A stretch of DNA of 64,000 nucleotides from Clitoria ternatea (lineage: Eukaryota; Streptophyta; Magnoliopsida; Fabales; Fabaceae), in NCBI GenBank assembly GCA_037962975.1, contig CM075671.1, forward strand, positions 38,898,501 to 38,962,500, written 5' to 3'. Shown one piece after another: positions 11,848-23,089 of this stretch. How positions within the stretch are numbered: position 1 is the first letter of the stretch; the number at the start of each line of letters is the position of its first letter. Under the pieces are notes generated by a model, which saw only the letters and a list, made by a program, of their open reading frames with translations, did not search any database and had not been told where the DNA came from. Made by a program: the position numbers and the translations under genes.

Positions 11848-12322
11848 TACGAACCTCCAATTCATTAGTAGCGACAGGCATTGTGCGGTCTTGATGAAAC
11901 TGGCCTTTCTCAATTACTACATGCTCAAGCTTCAATTTGCTGAAAGCTCTTTTCAACATGCGACCCTGTCAACAGACTTTGTCATATATCCATTTAAATC
12001 TGACAAACCACTAGTCACAAATAACAGATCGAGCCTAATATATAACGTTTCCAAATACCTCAATAGATTGGGCCGTACGAGCCTGTAAACATGAACGGGC
12101 TTTGTTTGCCCTATTCTATGACATCTATCCATGGCCTGTAAATCCACCTGAGGATTCTGAAGTAAAACGAGTGAAAATTAAAATTTAAAAATTAAAAAAG
12201 AAAAAGGAAATGACACAAGGATATGTCAAAAAGTACCTAATCACTGTCATAAAGAATGCAAGTGTCTGTTACGGTCAGGTTAATTCCCAATCCACCTGCC
12301 CTAGTAGAAAGAAGAAATACTC
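11848..12322 (-). pseudogene. DDM1-like: Captured DDM1-type SNF2 helicase C-terminal fragment
   Basis: Three collinear exon remnants with introns retained. At 12233-12320 lies the helicase motif V region (LSTRAGGLGINL, then DTCILYDSD), with the expected Trp codon read as TAG directly before a GT donor. At 12080-12157 lies motif VI (DLQAMDRCHRIGQTKPVHVY), followed by a frame shift. At 11848-11968 lies GRMLKRAFSKLKLEHVVI then GQFHQDR, ending at GT. The LKRAFSKLKLEHVVI…GQFHQ signature marks DDM1/LSH remodelers rather than other SNF2 proteins. DDM1 maintains DNA methylation and silences transposons. Intron retention shows DNA-level capture. The copy is broken and cannot encode an ATPase. Confidence 0.85.
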
Positions 12323-13260
12323 TGCAATTATTGTTCATATCATTTAATCAATGCACAATTATCCATATAAATATTGGAATTATATTTTTTAGAACAGAGA
12401 AAAACACAATAAATCACAAAGGACATATAATCATTTTCTTAAACTGACCTTCTGCCCTCTTAAGGGCATTCTCTGGCTTCAAGAATGATGTCATGCTGAG
12501 AGTTCACAAGAATCAGACTCCTCTATTTAAGTACAAATAGAAAACAACAAATAAGGGAGATTCGTAACAACAAAAAATATTTCAGCCTGGACCTAGAACA
12601 TATGGGGATATCTAAATTCCAAAGTAAAAATTACCTACACAACGTTGCACTTTTAAAGGGATAGGAATCAATTTAAAGAGAGGATATTCATAAACCGAGG
12701 AATCAAGTAAAATTATCAAGGTTTGCTTAGTTGAATTGTATTATCCATTAATGACAGAACAAATACATCAACGTTCGAAAGCCAAAACTTATGAACTAGA
12801 TTCACGATAATGATAATTGAATCAACCTAAAGATGAAGTCGCGAACCATTTAGACAGCATGTGAAATCACGAATTGAGCATAATTAAAACTGGAAAAAGT
12901 ATTACAGTTATACAACCAACACGGATTCATGATTTTCAAGATCTGGTAAATCGAATAACTGAAAAGGTTTTTTAATTTCTTTGTTAAGGCAGCACCATCA
13001 ATGGCACCGGTGAACGAGTAGAGTGATATACAAGGCTAGGGTTTCAAGGGAGAGAAGAAAAATGGAAGAAGGGAATTATTGAACCTGAGAAAAGGATCGT
13101 TGGGAATGGCCGAACTTGTGGTTGGTTCGAGTGGCGTCGTTGTTACCCTAGAAAGAAAACGATGAGAGTAAAACCTCTTCGAAGTGTCAATTCTAAATCG
13201 ACTATGTATCTGGGCCTCTACTTATTGGGCCTAGCTTACCATGCAGATCAGGTTCTTCGA

Positions 13261-13390
13261 AGTAGAAGAAGGAGATAGGGGCTTCGAAGGAGAAGAGGGA
13301 GATAATGGCTTTGAGGGAGAAGACAGAGAAGGAGATAGGGGCTTCGAAGGAGAAGAGAGAGATAATGGCTTTGAGGGAGAAGACAGAGAC
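13261..13390. repeat. 60-bp tandem repeat inside CACTA 1
   Basis: Two nearly identical 60-bp units (13261-13320 and 13321-13380) plus the start of a third are rich in GAGGGAGAAGA. The plus-strand frame across them (13241-13450) gives a Gly/Glu/Asp/Arg-rich peptide that merely reflects the repeat. Confidence 0.85.
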
Positions 13391-13509
13391 GATAGCTTTG
13401 GGGGGGCGGGGGGACGATGGAGGAGAAGAGGGAGACGAGTGTTGAGTTGAAAGGGTTCGAGAGGGGGTGGGGCTGTTAGGGGAAAGGCTCGAAAATAATG
13501 TAAGATAGA

Positions 13510-13710
13510 AGTTTTCTTACTGGTCCAAAAGTAAGACTAGTGCAAGTTTTGTCATTTCTCATTAGTCAAAATTTAAGACTGGTTTAAATTTAATTATTTT
13601 TCACCGGTCCAGAATGTAGACTGGTGTAGAGCTTTAAATTATTTACAAAACTGTCACCGTTTTATTTTTTACACCGGTCATATTACAACCGGTGTAAAAA
13701 GCCTTTTTTC
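13510..13710. repeat. Subterminal repeats, right end of CACTA 1
   Basis: Copies of ACTGGTCCA-, ACTGGT- and ACCGGTGTAAA-type units occur in both orientations next to the right terminus, matching the left-end array. Confidence 0.85.
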
Positions 13711-14811
13711 CACTAGTGATTCTAATGGGTAGATAAGTGTTGTAATCCCAAACTAGTATAATAAATTGTCTAAGATAAAAGCATAGCTTTTCCTTTGATG
13801 ATATATTTTGAATAATAAAAAAAATGTATGGATGTATGCTTTATGAAAGAAACATGGTAAATTGTTCACTAACTTGTTTCGTGTGACAAATAATCGTACT
13901 AGGAATTATATCTCTGACTATTTGTATTGATTCTTCTTTTATATGACTTATAAGACATGTTAATTGTTTAGTTTGATGAAGTTTTCCTTTATGACGCCTG
14001 CAATTGAATAATATATGATTATATATATATATATATATGAATTAATGAAATTTTTGGTTGTGACATTAAATGTAATCAACCATAGATTATTGAACTTTCT
14101 AAGTATTTTATTATGGTAAATATGTCAATAAAGGATCTAAAATAAGTATTATAGATCTTTGGGAGATAATGATATTAGTTTAATATTGGAAAATTGTATC
14201 ATAAAATATTTTTTTGTGATTCTTAACAATCTAATACATGTTTATCAAATTATTTTCTTTTAGTCATCAATGTTGTCAAATGAATATACATACCTTATAT
14301 AAATAATTGTTATGTAATGATGGACTTAAAATAAAGAAATGTGTTAGTGAACTATGGGTAAATAAATATAAACCCTTACTTATTAATTTAGTGTAGTTCA
14401 TATGAAGTGAGTTGCATAAATCTTAGCTAACCTTTACAAAAATTGAAGTGAGTATTTCTAAGTTAATCTAGTGATTTAGGATCATTTAAGATTAGTGAAT
14501 TTATCAGATCTATGTAATGATTATAGTCAATTATGATGGAATATGCAATCACTTAGTTAAGAAATATTTAATCCATTATATAGGACAATAAGAATTGATT
14601 ACATACCTTGGATTGTCATGAAGTAAAGAACATAAGGATTTAGTTAGATAAACAAGTACAACACAGACTATGACATATTTATCCTTTTTCACTAGGATAA
14701 TTTATTATACATGATTACATTGAAGAGAATAAAGTAGAACATCTAGTACATTATAGTTAAAAAGACGAGTAACTACTTGTTCTTCTGACAATTATTGGAG
14801 AATCATAATAA

Positions 14812-14955
14812 TTAGAGGCCTAAGAGTTTTGGCAATACATAAAACACCCAAACTAGAGAAATCATCATAATGATTATAAGAAGTAAGGCACTTGTTACCA
14901 TGAACTGTAGTCTAGCTCGCCTTCGCTCTTCATCACTTCTAGGAAGGTTGGCCAT
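14812..14955 (-). CDS. Antisense 47-aa single-pass membrane microprotein (right copy)
   Basis: The ORF starts at 14955 and stops with TAA at 14812-14814, encoding 47 residues, the same length as the left copy. Compared with it, residues 8 (E/D), 11 (G/R), 23 (V/A) and 31 (V/M) differ and two codons differ silently. All exchanges keep the basic head and the hydrophobic helix. TATAAAT (15059-15065) lies 110 bp upstream, the same spacing as in the left copy. Frame, length and spacing have been preserved in two old copies. This supports a real small gene carried antisense in a non-coding LTR element, though only two copies are visible here. Confidence 0.6.
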   Translation of the reverse strand: MANLPRSDEERRRARLQFMVTSALLLIIIMMISLVWVFYVLPKLLGL

Positions 14956-15058
14956 CAAATAGTATGATATTACTTAAGGAAAAAGATTGAAGAAATTAGA
15001 TAGAAGAGATAAACTAGGAAACCTTGAAGTTGTGATAAGAAGTAAGAATGGATTGGAA

Positions 15059-15127
15059 ATTTATAATGAAGCAAAGGAGAGTGAGCAACGGTCATAAACG
15101 GCTAGTCCAACGGCTAGTTGCTAACGG
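15059..15127 (-). promoter_or_regulatory. MSA-like promoter of the microprotein ORF (right copy)
   Basis: The TATA box on the minus strand is at 15059-15065. Immediately upstream are four AACGG cores at 15087, 15097, 15109 and 15123. The one at 15106-15116 (TCCAACGGCTA) fits the plant M-phase-specific activator consensus YCYAACGGYYA exactly, and the one at 15120-15130 (GCTAACGGCTA) misses it only at the first base. MSA elements recruit MYB3R factors and give G2/M expression. Whether they act here is inference. Confidence 0.5.
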
Positions 15128-15472
15128 CTAGTTGTCCAGTGATTAATTCTTAACAGTCCATTTTCATATGTTGCGAGTAGGAATTTTAATTTATAGATGT
15201 TACGAATTATATCAAGTAATGTCTTAATGGATTAAGAAATGTAATTATTGAGGCGTTTAGAGTTAACCATCAGTTTATGATGAGCATGGTTAACAAAATT
15301 AAGAGGGTGATATTTTTGAGGAGAAAATACCTAATAAGATTAAAAGAAGATAAGTGGCAATATCAAGGAAAAGGTACACAATTGTCAATGAAACTAGAAA
15401 CATATTTTAGAACAGTTCACTTAGCTTAGCCTTGGTAAGATTTATTAACAATATCAAATTTTGAGGACGAAA

Positions 15473-15493
15473 TTTCTTTTAGGGGAGTAGAGT
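15473..15493 (+). other. Polypurine tract, right LARD
   Basis: A purine-rich run, AGGGGAGTAGAG, lies directly before the 3' LTR start TGTAACATCCC at 15494. The mirror-image tract precedes the left element's LTR at 825-845. Confidence 0.75.
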
Positions 15494-16366
15494 TGTAACA
15501 TCCCATTTTCTACTCAAATAGAAAATAGATATTAATACCTCTTTAACGAGAAAACATTTACTATTTTATGAAATTTTGGTACTTATATTTAATTATTTTA
15601 TTTTAAACAAAAATAATAAAATAAAAATATATATGTATTTTGAATGAGGATTTTAAAATGACTTAATTAATATTCACTAATTAAGAAAATTATATTAAGA
15701 ATTTTCAATATCTTTATTATTCACAACTTTTATTTTATGTTTTTACATATTTATGATTTAACTCTTACTAGAATTTTAAAATAAAATTTTGACAGAATTA
15801 GATTATGGTTCTTTAGAAATTTTTAATCTACATATTATTTATGATTTTCTGGATTTTTTTGAAAATTTAGAAATATTTTAATAAAATAATATATTTTAAA
15901 TAATTTTAAATTCATATAAAGTCACTTAAAATTAAATATACTTACAAAGAAGTAAAGTTAAATTATAAGAAATTTTTTTAAAATCCATTTCAAGTAGCTT
16001 ATCTAAAAATGATCAATTTGAATAAAATCTTGCTTTTTACCAATCGTAAGAAAATCGAAAACGTACCAATAAATTTTTATTAATAGAAAATTTTAGATTT
16101 TTAAAATTTAAACTTTATATTATTTATCATAAGATTAGTGAGGTCTGATATAATATCGCTAAATTTCAAAAAGACTGATTTTGAATATTTAAAATATACC
16201 GAGTGAATAGTTACTATTTGACTTAATAATTTAGCCGACATTTACTATGTAAAACACGATGCAAGAACGAAAATTTCAAATGTTATATAGTAACTAGGAA
16301 TGAAATTTTCAAAATTGCACAGTACTTTTATAATAAAATATTCAAACACACAGTAAAAATTTTCCT

Positions 16367-16375
16367 TATAAATAG
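16367..16375 (+). promoter_or_regulatory. TATA box of the LARD LTR
   Basis: TATAAATAG lies ~870 bp into the LTR, followed by a GA-rich stretch. This would place transcript starts near 16400. It is the best core-promoter match in the LTR. Confidence 0.55.
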
Positions 16376-16609
16376 CGAGGAAGAGAAGCGAAGAATTCAT
16401 CAGTTCAGAATAAATATTTTTTATATAACAGTCTTAGAGAGATAGTGATGGGAGTAAGAGAGAGAAATAATTTTTATGGAAGGAGGTTCTTCCAAAATTA
16501 TAAGGTAAGAATAACCCTCTTTTATATTTTTTGGTTTATTTTCATATCGTTTTAGAAATCTATTATTATACTGGATATAATATTATTTTAAGTTACTATT
16601 CTAAATAGT

Positions 16610-16870
16610 AAATCACTATGTCAATAGTAAATTACTATTTACTATTACTATTTATAATTTACTATTTACTATTACTATTTACCATTACTATTTATGATTT
16701 ACTATTTACGTTACTATTCACGATTTACTATTTTCCATTACTATTCACGATTTACTATTTACTATTACTATTCATGATTTACTATTTACTGTTACTATTC
16801 ATGGTAACTATTTAAAATTTACTATTTACTGTTACTATTTAAAATTTACTATTTATTGTTACTATGCATA
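16610..16870. repeat. AT-rich minisatellite (TTTACTATTACTATT) in LARD LTR
   Basis: About 260 bp of degenerate repeats combine TTTACTATT, ACTATT and CAYGATTTACTA. It lies just downstream of the putative transcription start, so it would form the transcript leader. The frame across it is not a gene. Confidence 0.85.
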
Positions 16871-17224
16871 ATTACTAATTACCATTTCTGTTTTAAATAG
16901 TAATCTTTATTTTTATCTTATGTCTATACTGAAATAAATTAGTATTAATATTTCTAGAACTCAGAGGCGTAAAGCGAACTTACTTTTGGTATCAATTCAA
17001 GGTAAGGGGAGTGGGATAAGAATATAATATGAAATGACATAAGAAAAATGGGAGGAGTCCTCTTTGAACTATGAATAATTATTATATTTTAAAGTAATAC
17101 TTATTATCATTTTAAGTAAATAAATAAATAATAAAATTTATTCAAAAGTTTAAAATATTTGGACGAATCATATTGATTAACCTAGCATAAAGTTTAATAT
17201 ATTTAGATGACTCATTAACCTAAC

Positions 17225-17320
17225 ATACTGTATCATTGAGATTTGGACTGTTATGGACTTACATGGACTGTTATGGACTTATATGAACTGTTATGGACTG
17301 ATATGGACTGAATTATACCT
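17225..17320. repeat. Tandem GGACTGTTATGGACTTAYAT repeats in LARD LTR
   Basis: Four to five degenerate ~20-bp units of TGTTATGGACTTACATGGAC occur in a row, with related GGACT words continuing to ~17420. Confidence 0.8.
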
Positions 17321-17835
17321 TTGCGTTGATTGGACTATGATGGACCCATTTGACCATTAGACTATTTTGGACTTGATATGGACCAACTAACATTAGGACT
17401 GAACTACTACAACTTAAAATGAACTTTAATAATTAAGACACCTTGAAATAAATTGTGTAGATTTTGTATAGTAATTGTGTTATTTTTATTTGATTTGATT
17501 ATGATCGATATTTGATTGTGAGTGATGATATTTAATTATGATTGACAATATTTGGTTGTGATTGAGGATGTTATGATGTGGAGTTTAAGCATATAGCAAG
17601 CATGACGAAAAGTTAAAACTCAGTAAGAATAAACTTATCCCTTACTCTTTCAAATATTAATTTAAAAGAAATTATTTCTTAATATTTATTTAAATTATTG
17701 TTAAGAAATTTTTCTTAACTTTCAATAAAAGTATATAATTTTTATAACTCACTTTTATCTTTCAAAATTAATTATTTAATTAAATTAAATTTTAGTTATT
17801 TTATAAAAAAGTATTTTATAAAAATAATATATTTA

Positions 17836-17868
<33 letters not shown>

Positions 17869-19345
17869 GGATATGAAAATATTTGATTCTTAAATGGAAA
17901 TGAGATATTTCAATAATATTTTATTTTAAACTTTTGAAAATAAGAGTTTTAATTTCAAAAGTGTTTAGAAATATTATACATTTTTTAAGTATTATAATTA
18001 AAGATGGAAAAAGATCAATAATTCAAACTTGTATCTAAAGTAAATTAATTTCCTATAAATGCTCTAAATAGAAGGTTTGGAATATACGTCAAGACTTTGA
18101 AACTCCAATTATTTGTGAATGATAAAGAAAAATTGTACTGAAATTCTTTTGCGTGTGGCAGAACTTATTTAAGAGTTTGGAAATGTGTAGTTCATCAGGG
18201 TGGCTATGTTGTGATTTGTAGGCCCCAAAGATATAATTTATACTTGAGTTTCTAAAAGTCTTAACTAACTCAATACGTGAGTAGTTCATGCATCATGAAT
18301 CATTAAAGAGAAATAAGATGTGATATTGCCTGGGGACTGATTATAGAAACCGAGAATACATTAGAGGAGGCTTAATTGCGAGCCTTGGGATGGGAGGGTG
18401 TGAAATGGTGCTTCAAGGGACCTAGGGTCGCTCCCTAGTGTCGGGTACTTTCACAATAAAACCTTCTCAATCTGACTAGTCTCTAAGTGTTTCCATACCA
18501 ATTGAGCTGTTCATATGCCATGAAGGCATTTATGTTATTATTATCCAAAATTATGAATGTAAACTCCTGGTTGGCCTAGTATAAATTAAAACTTTAAGGG
18601 CCCACATGCATAAACTGAATGAGATAGTAGCATTAAAAGCATTGCATGACATTCATGTGAATGTGACATTCTATACGGGTGGTTGTGAATGAAAGTATAA
18701 TTGTTATGTTTATGAAGACCCTACTTTCATAATTGATTGTTTATGAGACTATGACTGATATTATTATATTAGTTTGTGAAACTCTTATGCTTTTGTCTTA
18801 TCTATAAAATATTATATTCTCTTTCTCACTCCTTCTTGTTTGAATTTGTGTCCAAAATATATGTTATGTTGATATATAGCCAGCAGTCCAAGATGGAAAG
18901 GGGTAATTACAAGAGAGTAAAGTGTCTCATCCTTAATCAAATAGGTGAAGAGACATGGTAAGAGTAGGATTCCAAAACCCTATGATTTCGAGAACTATGA
19001 AATGATTGATCACAGTCGTAGTAGAGGTATAATTTAGTTTTAGTTTACCTTATTGAAATATCAAGTTGGATAATTATAACAAGGTAAAGGTTAAACTTTG
19101 ATAAACCTTATTATTCAAATATAATACTGTAATCTTTTATCACTTATGATTTCTATAAATTTATTGTCATTATGGACAAATATTGAAAGACAATATTTTT
19201 TTATTTTCAATATTCAAAGGAAATCAGGTATATATACGTCTTTATATACGCGAGATAAAGAATGATAAATATATATATATATATTTCTAAAGTTTTTAAA
19301 AGCAATAAGAATATATATATCTCGTGTATATAAGGAGGTGTTACA

Positions 19346-20357
19346 CTCCTCAAGAGCCACCCCACAAAGGTCAACTAGACTTACACACCGAGTCATAGGG
19401 GAACAACAAGAATGCTCGTGCACAGAGCCGCCCTCCCACTGGGCCAACCGGGGGAATCCCCTAATATTCCTTACCGGCAGCGTATGATATGCGATGAATG
19501 CAAATGCCAATCAATGCATTCTCATACTATGCATCCTATCATGTCACTCATCAATATCATCATCAACACCAACACCACCAAACAATCTTTAGTGGGTTTT
19601 ATCATTGTTGGTTTTAGCCATTGTTTCAAGTTTTAAGTGTGGCATTTCATATCAACATATTTTATATCATACAAGCAAGTCAATACTTGCAACAATCATA
19701 ATGGCATCACAAACACCACTCAACATTCATCAATCTTTCATCATCACCACCTAATTTCTTAGTGGATTTTTCATCTTATTGATCATTACCATTATTTCAT
19801 AATTTAGTGTGGCACTCATAACAATTCACCAACATAATTTAAACCACACATACAAGATCACACTTGTATGAAACACAATGGTATTCAACAATCATCAATA
19901 ATAACAATCATCTCTAACTCATCAATTTATCACAAACACATTGTCATTCAATTGGCCCCTCATTAGTTTCATCATCATACAAGGGTGTATGTTACAACCC
20001 CATTATTTAATTTTTGTTATCATTCGTCATATTGTATCATTAGTGGTGTACATTCATGTTTTCATAACATATTATAGGCACATACATATTTTTCCAATGT
20101 CTCAATCAATATCAAACACCACCAAGACACACCATCATCATATACCCCTAATACAATCTCTTGTTTTTACATAATAAAAGGGGTTTTGGGTAATAATAAG
20201 CTCATGACAAATTTCAACATTAAGACATATGACAAAAGTTTATTTTTAGTCTTAGAAATAATGGGACATTTCAAAAATATCACCTATTAGTCCTAATTTG
20301 ACAATCATAAAAAGTTGGGTTCAAAACCCTCTTAAATTTGAGTTTTACAATGCAGTG
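19346..20357 (-). mobile_element. Family-C LTR, left part
   Basis: The sequence resembles 4850-5560 of the other family-C LTR in order and wording, for example the segment ending CACCAAGACACACCA near 20125. It is interrupted at 20358 by a gypsy LTR and resumes at 57324. The start of this LTR copy, left of 19346, is missing and replaced by the LARD 3' LTR. No genes. Confidence 0.65.
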
Positions 20358-22170
20358 TGTAACACCCTTGAGCCAACTTGCAAATCCCAAGATAATTACC
20401 GCCACCATATAAAATTTCTTATTTTTCACCTGGTAATTATCAAGTGATTCACAACCTGATTCTAGACGTTACTAATAAAATATCAGAGTACGTAACCTTT
20501 TACATAATTAACTTCTTATTATTATACATAACATCAGAGTTTCATACATATTATATTTTACAACAGGTACCTAGATCTTATAAAATATAAAGATATAAAT
20601 ACTGAAACATAACATACGCACAGATAATACAGCCAAAGTAGCTATGCAAGCAAGTATCAGCATCTAAAGTCTTCATAGTTCATCCATATCAAGCATCATC
20701 CACTTTGTCACATATCTTCCTGATTAACCACTAAAAGGTTGCCACAAGTAACATAAAGAGTGAGATAAAATATTAAATAAATAGAAATTAAATTAGAACA
20801 TATACAAATACAAGTAGGATGTTATGCGATGCAGGTGCCAAACAAGTGTTTTGTATTATACTTATATTATTATATTTCATCCTTTTATAAAAATACATTA
20901 TGGATCCATTCTGGTGGGGATATGGGCAGTGATTTCCAACAATAATATTTTTACGTATATCCAATTGATACCGCGCCCTATATTGCAACACTAACATCGG
21001 ATAATAATATAATAATATCAATAACAGGTGTTGCAGGACCCCCTTTGAAGACACACTGCTCAGCCCTTAAGATGGTCGTGGTATAAAACCACCGCAGAGG
21101 TTTGTTGCTCAAGAGAGCGTGTTCCCTCATCGGGAACCCCCTCAAAGAACCCCCTTATGGATTCTTTGAACAGTCAATGCATATGATGCGTGAATGCAAT
21201 AGATCTAAATTAAATTATCAAATTCCCTTATATAATTAATCTTAACAATAAAATTATCATAACAATTAAATAAGCATACTTTATATTTCAAAGAATATGG
21301 AAACACATTTTCCATAATATTTATATCATAATCCAAAGAATATGGAAGCACATTTTCCATATTATAGTATTTATTTAATATCATACTCCAAAGAATATGA
21401 AAAACACATTTTCTATAATATAAAATTATACTACTAAAATAATTTAAAAACAAGAGTTTTCTTCCTTTAAATATGTTTAAATAAACTTCTGAATTTATTT
21501 TAATTAATTATATTTATTTATTTCAAGATAAAGTCTCTAGGATAATAAAAATCCAATAATAATAATAATTTTGATTTTTATAAAAAAATTATTATTTTAA
21601 GTTTTTATTCATATTTATGAAAATGCCACTGTTTTTGCTATTTTATCACTTCTAATTACAAAATTAAACATACCAATTGATTCCAAATTATCATACAACA
21701 TCAGAAATATATCATATATCATATTCCAAACTAATTAACATCAATTTCACAACTTAATTCAAATTAAATTAAAATCTAACTATGAGTTTATAAATAATTA
21801 ACAATTAAACAAGCAATTCTAACTTAATTTCTATGTATTTAATATCCTATCTTTTCTTTCTTACCTCAATTGAAAATCCCTAAGCTTTCCTTGTGCTAAA
21901 CTCCCTTGTATCTCCTCAAATCTTCAAGTTTGAGTAATTCCTTATTATGCAAAATTGAAGGGCTTTAAGATATGGAAATGGATATTTAGAAGCTTGAAGA
22001 AGATGATGAAGGGTTATAGGATTTATGAGGTATTTTGGTTTTAAGAAATTTAGAAGGTTGGAACCTTATGTATAGTGGTTTTGAGGCGGTGGAGAAATGC
22101 GGTGAACGAAGGGAGAAGGAAGAAGAAAGTTTTGTAGCAAAGGAGATTTTTTAAGGCAAAGAAGATATTT
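20358..22170 (-). mobile_element. 3' LTR (incomplete) of the Tekay-like element
   Basis: Collinear with 55099-57090 of the 5' LTR and broken at GAAGATATTT, where the Ogre begins. The intact LTR continues TATTTATTTATTT here, consistent with TATTT having been the Ogre target. The TATA box of the 5' LTR (TATAAATAA) reads TATACATAA here. It has one copy of the TTTATGAAAATGCCACTG unit where the 5' LTR has five. Confidence 0.85.
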
Positions 22171-22821
22171 TGTGAACATTATTTTTTATCTTTTTATATT
22201 ATTATTTAAAAAATAAAAGAAAATCAATTGAATTCATTACTCTCTCCAATGCCACCATCCCGAAAAGCACTCCTTGAAACATGCCCCAAAATCTGGTTTT
22301 GTGCTTCCTATGCAACTCTCTTCTGATCTTAAAAAAGGACTTCATCTACATATCTATTTGGGTAGATCAACCCAGAAGAATTAGAAAAATCAAGAGATAA
22401 ACCCAGAACATCAAAAAACAAGAGCAACAAAAAGAACCATGGTCATCCTCTAGAAATAAAATCTTTTTCCTCTCTTCTTCCACTCAGCAAATATAGAACC
22501 AAAAAAAGAGAGCAAAAATAGAAGCCCAAAAAAAAGAATAAGACAACAACCACCACTAGACCACCATTGACCACTAGCCGCCACCATCCGGGCTACCACC
22601 TCTTCCTCCCGGTTCCCCCTCTCTCCCTTTCTTTCTCCTTCTCTCTCTTCCCATGTTTTTTCCCTTTGCTGCCGCACACTGATTCTCCACACCTAGATTT
22701 TAAAATCTAGGTTAAAATTGTGTTGGGTGTGAGCCTTATGATGAGGCCCATTTTTATTTCTTTTCATACAAAAGCAGAACAGGTTTGGTTATGAGTTTCC
22801 GCAGTTATAAAATGTTAGTGT

Positions 22822-22895
22822 AGTGTAGTAGCTCAAATGGTAAACTCACGTTACTTTCTAGCTAGAGGGGAAGGGTTTGAATCCTAGGTGCCATA
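22822..22895 (+). other. tRNA-like segment with Pol III A and B boxes (Ogre 5' LTR)
   Basis: An A-box-like TAGCTCAAATGG (22829-22840) and a B-box-like GGTTTGAATCC (22874-22884) are 45 bp apart start to start, the spacing in tRNAs without a long variable arm. The acceptor and T stems do not pair properly, so this is not a functional tRNA gene. It is more likely a tRNA-derived (SINE-like) remnant in the LTR. It is repeated in the 3' LTR at 52069-52142. Confidence 0.6.
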
Positions 22896-23089
22896 CTCCA
22901 TGTGTCTTTTTTAATAAAGCTGGAACCTTTATGTTTGGTTATGTCTAATATGTTTGTTTCCTTAACAATGTGATTGTAGTAGCCTAGTGTTGATTCCGTG
23001 TTCTCCCCTAATTTTTACGTTATTTTTGGTATTAAAGTTGAAGTTGGAATGTTGTATCATGTTTCTTTCATTTCATTATTATAACATAA

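Larger units (their letters stand above)
8734..13718. mobile_element. CACTA (En/Spm) transposon carrying captured gene fragments
   Basis: The termini are CACTGGTGGAAAAAAGACTT and the reverse complement CACTAGTGGAAAAAAGGCTT, flanked by a 3-bp target duplication ATT (8731-8733, 13719-13721). The left LARD copy has the undisrupted site near 2580-2600, with a single ATT, confirming both boundaries. Subterminal arrays of TTTACACCGGT-type units occur at both ends. No transposase frame is visible, so the element is non-autonomous. The interior holds minus-strand fragments of at least three host genes: DDM1-like, a cysteine-rich finger and an auxilin-like J domain. The rest (about 9080-10490 and 12330-13000) is AT-rich with nothing I can identify. 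Confidence 0.95.
7841..15493 (+). mobile_element. Internal region of right LARD-like element (split by a CACTA)
   Basis: The region is bounded by a primer site (7844) and a polypurine tract (~15473-15493). Without the CACTA insertion (8734-13718) it is ~2.66 kb, matching the 2.5-kb interior of the left copy in reverse. It contains no gag or pol. The antisense microprotein ORF is kept at 14812-14955. With the left copy it forms an inverted repeat whose arms total more than 3 kb inside the window. Confidence 0.87.
15494..19345 (+). mobile_element. 3' LTR of right LARD-like element (3,852 bp)
   Basis: It starts TGTAACATCCC after the polypurine tract and ends GGAGGTGTTACA at 19345. The last ~1.85 kb match the 5' LTR fragment at 5977-7840 and the first ~0.8 kb match 1-824 in reverse. 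It is non-coding. The sequence after 19345 is family-C LTR, so the element lies in or beside that LTR. No matching target duplication can be shown because the 5' LTR start is lost. Confidence 0.9.

Noticed and set aside
13241..13450. Acidic repeat protein in CACTA 1
   Set aside because: It reflects a 60-bp tandem duplication. There is no promoter or homologous frame outside the repeat.
16618..16815. 65-aa ORF rich in Leu/Ile/Tyr
   Set aside because: A translation of the TTTACTATTACTATT minisatellite in the LARD LTR.
19346..19350. CTCCT as target duplication of the right LARD element
   Set aside because: The 5' LTR start is deleted, so the partner copy cannot be found.
20788..21453. ORFs of 82-88 aa shared by both Tekay-like LTRs
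   Set aside because: Shared ancestry of LTRs explains them. They overlap AT-rich repeats and carry no recognisable domain.
22450..22692. 80-aa minus-strand ORF also present in the other Ogre LTR (51691-51939)
   Set aside because: It lies in a CT-rich low-complexity tract. Both LTR copies arise from one template, so shared openness is not evidence of selection.
22822..22895. Genuine tRNA gene
   Set aside because: A and B boxes are well placed, but acceptor and T stems do not pair and no terminal T-run is properly placed. Kept only as tRNA-like.
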